From IMG/VR virus record IMGVR_UViG_3300047494_000043, positions 1 to 46,477 of that record: a DNA stretch of 46,477 nucleotides; one strand, 5' to 3'. The position numbers and the translations under genes are program-made. Below are positions 45,683-46,477 of this stretch, piece after piece. How positions within the stretch are numbered: position 1 is the stretch's first letter; every line of letters begins with the position of its first letter. Origin of the DNA: a virus. The notes below the pieces were generated by a model. It was not told where the DNA came from. It saw nothing but the letters and a program-made list of their open reading frames with translations, and did no database searches.

Positions 45683-46477
45683 GGTTATTGATAGAAAGCA
45701 TTCTGAAATTACTAAGCTGCCTACGTTCTCTGAGCGTGGGACCGCTATTGCTAAGAGGCTTGAATCTGTTAAAGCGGACCCGAAGTATCTGGCGTTGCCT
45801 CCTGAGCGCCAGGCGAAAATAAGAGCGGACATATATAAAAAGTATGTGCCCGCTTCTTATGCAGGGTTTCACTTACCTGTGCCGGACGAAAAGACTTGGG
45901 TAGAGGCGACTGGAAGATCTACTGAGTTTAAATTTTCAGATCAAAAAGTAAAATTATCCCAATCGTATAAAGACGGCGCAGCAGAACAATTTACCAAAGA
46001 TGCCGAAGTAGGGCTTGGCACTTCTTACGACAAGATTGCTTTATTTGGAGCTAAGGTTACTAATAAAGCGTTCTCAATGATGCATGGGCTCGATGCACAT
46101 TTTTCGCACGGAGATGATTCGCTGCTAGGCCGCGCTGCTAAAGTTGAAGAGAATGTAAAACAAAAGATTAATAACTTCGAGGACTCTCAACATGCCCGGA
46201 TTCAAAGTTCGGACTTCTGGCTTCAAACTCACCCTAGAGATACGGTTCTCGGAAAGCTCGGAAGTCTTACCGGAGAAGGAATTGCAACTCTGCCTTTATA
46301 CGAAGCCGTTGGTTCTATTGGGACCGCCTTCAAAGCAGCAGGAAGAACACCTTCTCTTACCTCCAAGTTGGCAGTAAGTCCGGTAGGGAAGTTTGTAGCG
46401 AAGCGGTTTCTGGACGCAACGGAGGGATTTACAGCAGGGCTTGTTACTACTGGAGGTTCTACTAAAGGTGGAGTAGA
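45579..46477 (+). CDS. Large internal virion-type protein, 5' part (continues at base 1)
   Basis: The frame is open from a stop at 45564 through the end of the window and on into bases 1-1574, giving about 781 residues. ATG 45579 follows agg-tgg at good spacing and is the only early ATG, so the gene overlaps the acidic tail of the 528-aa gene by 104 bp. The N-terminus is Gln/Thr/Pro-rich and disordered. A helical region (TAIAKRLESVKADPKYLALPPERQAKIRADIYKKY) and an Ala/Gly-rich segment follow. Its role is as described for the 3' part. Confidence 0.7.
   Translation, partial: MEPQSLQLNPSENQNQTNQMTTTPTTIPINTAATRVIDRKHSEITKLPTFSERGTAIAKRLESVKADPKYLALPPERQAKIRADIYKKYVPASYAGFHLPVPDEKTWVEATGRSTEFKFSDQKVKLSQSYKDGAAEQFTKDAEVGLGTSYDKIALFGAKVTNKAFSMMHGLDAHFSHGDDSLLGRAAKVEENVKQKINNFEDSQHARIQSSDFWLQTHPRDTVLGKLGSLTGEGIATLPLYEAVGSIGTAFKAAGRTPSLTSKLAVSPVGKFVAKRFLDATEGFTAGLVTTGGSTKGGV
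46351..46477. repeat. Terminal direct repeat, right copy (circular join)
   Basis: Identical to bases 1-127. The unique genome is 1-46350. Confidence 0.95.

Noticed and set aside
1-46477. CRISPR array or insertion sequence
   Set aside because: No regularly spaced repeats and no transposase-like protein or terminal inverted repeats of IS type were seen.

Overview
The window is one complete genome of a tailed double-stranded DNA bacteriophage. The first 127 bases recur exactly as the last 127 bases, and one long reading frame runs across the join. The unit is therefore a circle (or circularly permuted assembly) of 46,350 bp. The genes are dense, with frequent ATGA/TAATG overlaps. I see a terminase, portal, scaffold, capsid, lysozyme, short-tail-type proteins and a phage replication set. 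No integrase, ParA or CRISPR is visible. There is no tape-measure-sized gene, and three large alanine/glutamine-rich 'internal virion' type proteins are present, so a podovirus-like particle is the best guess (inference). The host cannot be read from the sequence. A fibre with a bacterial-style signal peptide, the moderate AT bias and two tRNAs fit an environmental Gram-negative host, and that is speculation.

Layout. The genome has two opposed arms that diverge from a 520 bp non-coding region (28,592-29,111). That region holds a tandem cluster of DnaA-box-like 9-mers, AT-rich palindromes and divergent promoters, and it looks like an origin/control region. The left arm (28.6 to 8.9 kb, minus strand) carries early and replication genes. 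Reading from the origin these are: a block of small unknown proteins; a transcription unit with tRNA-Arg and tRNA-Leu; a J-domain protein; two related zinc-finger proteins; a VWA-domain protein; an FtsK-like motor; a ribbon-helix-helix-like regulator behind a promoter with a palindrome in its spacer; an HNH endonuclease; a Cas4/RecB-like nuclease; a Sak4-like ATPase; an SSB-like protein; and a split family A DNA polymerase. In the split polymerase the exonuclease, fused to a UDG-like domain, and the polymerase are separate genes. A DUF3987-type ATPase and a protein joining a DnaJ-type zinc finger to a GroES-like domain end the arm.

The right arm (29.1 kb through the join to 8.8 kb, plus strand) carries late genes: small and large terminase (with an HNH gene between them), holin candidates, portal, scaffold, head proteins, major capsid protein, lysozyme, tail and adaptor proteins, internal virion proteins, an ATP-grasp enzyme with an HExxE protein, and two fibre-like proteins, the second with an SGNH esterase domain. 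The arms converge on a strong bidirectional terminator at 8.83-8.86 kb.

The most interesting elements are these. (1) A compact group I intron interrupts the last codons of the capsid gene; removing it restores an in-frame C-terminus. (2) A free-standing HNH gene lies just downstream, outside the intron. Its perfect promoter lies inside an inverted repeat that would mask its ribosome-binding site in read-through mRNA. (3) The polymerase is split. (4) Chaperone-like pieces are present, including a GroES/DnaJ-zinc-finger fusion. (5) A PurD-like ATP-grasp enzyme sits among virion genes. (6) The DnaA-box cluster and an FtsK motor give the phage plasmid- or chromosome-like replication features. All functional names rest on motifs read by eye; no database search was possible.
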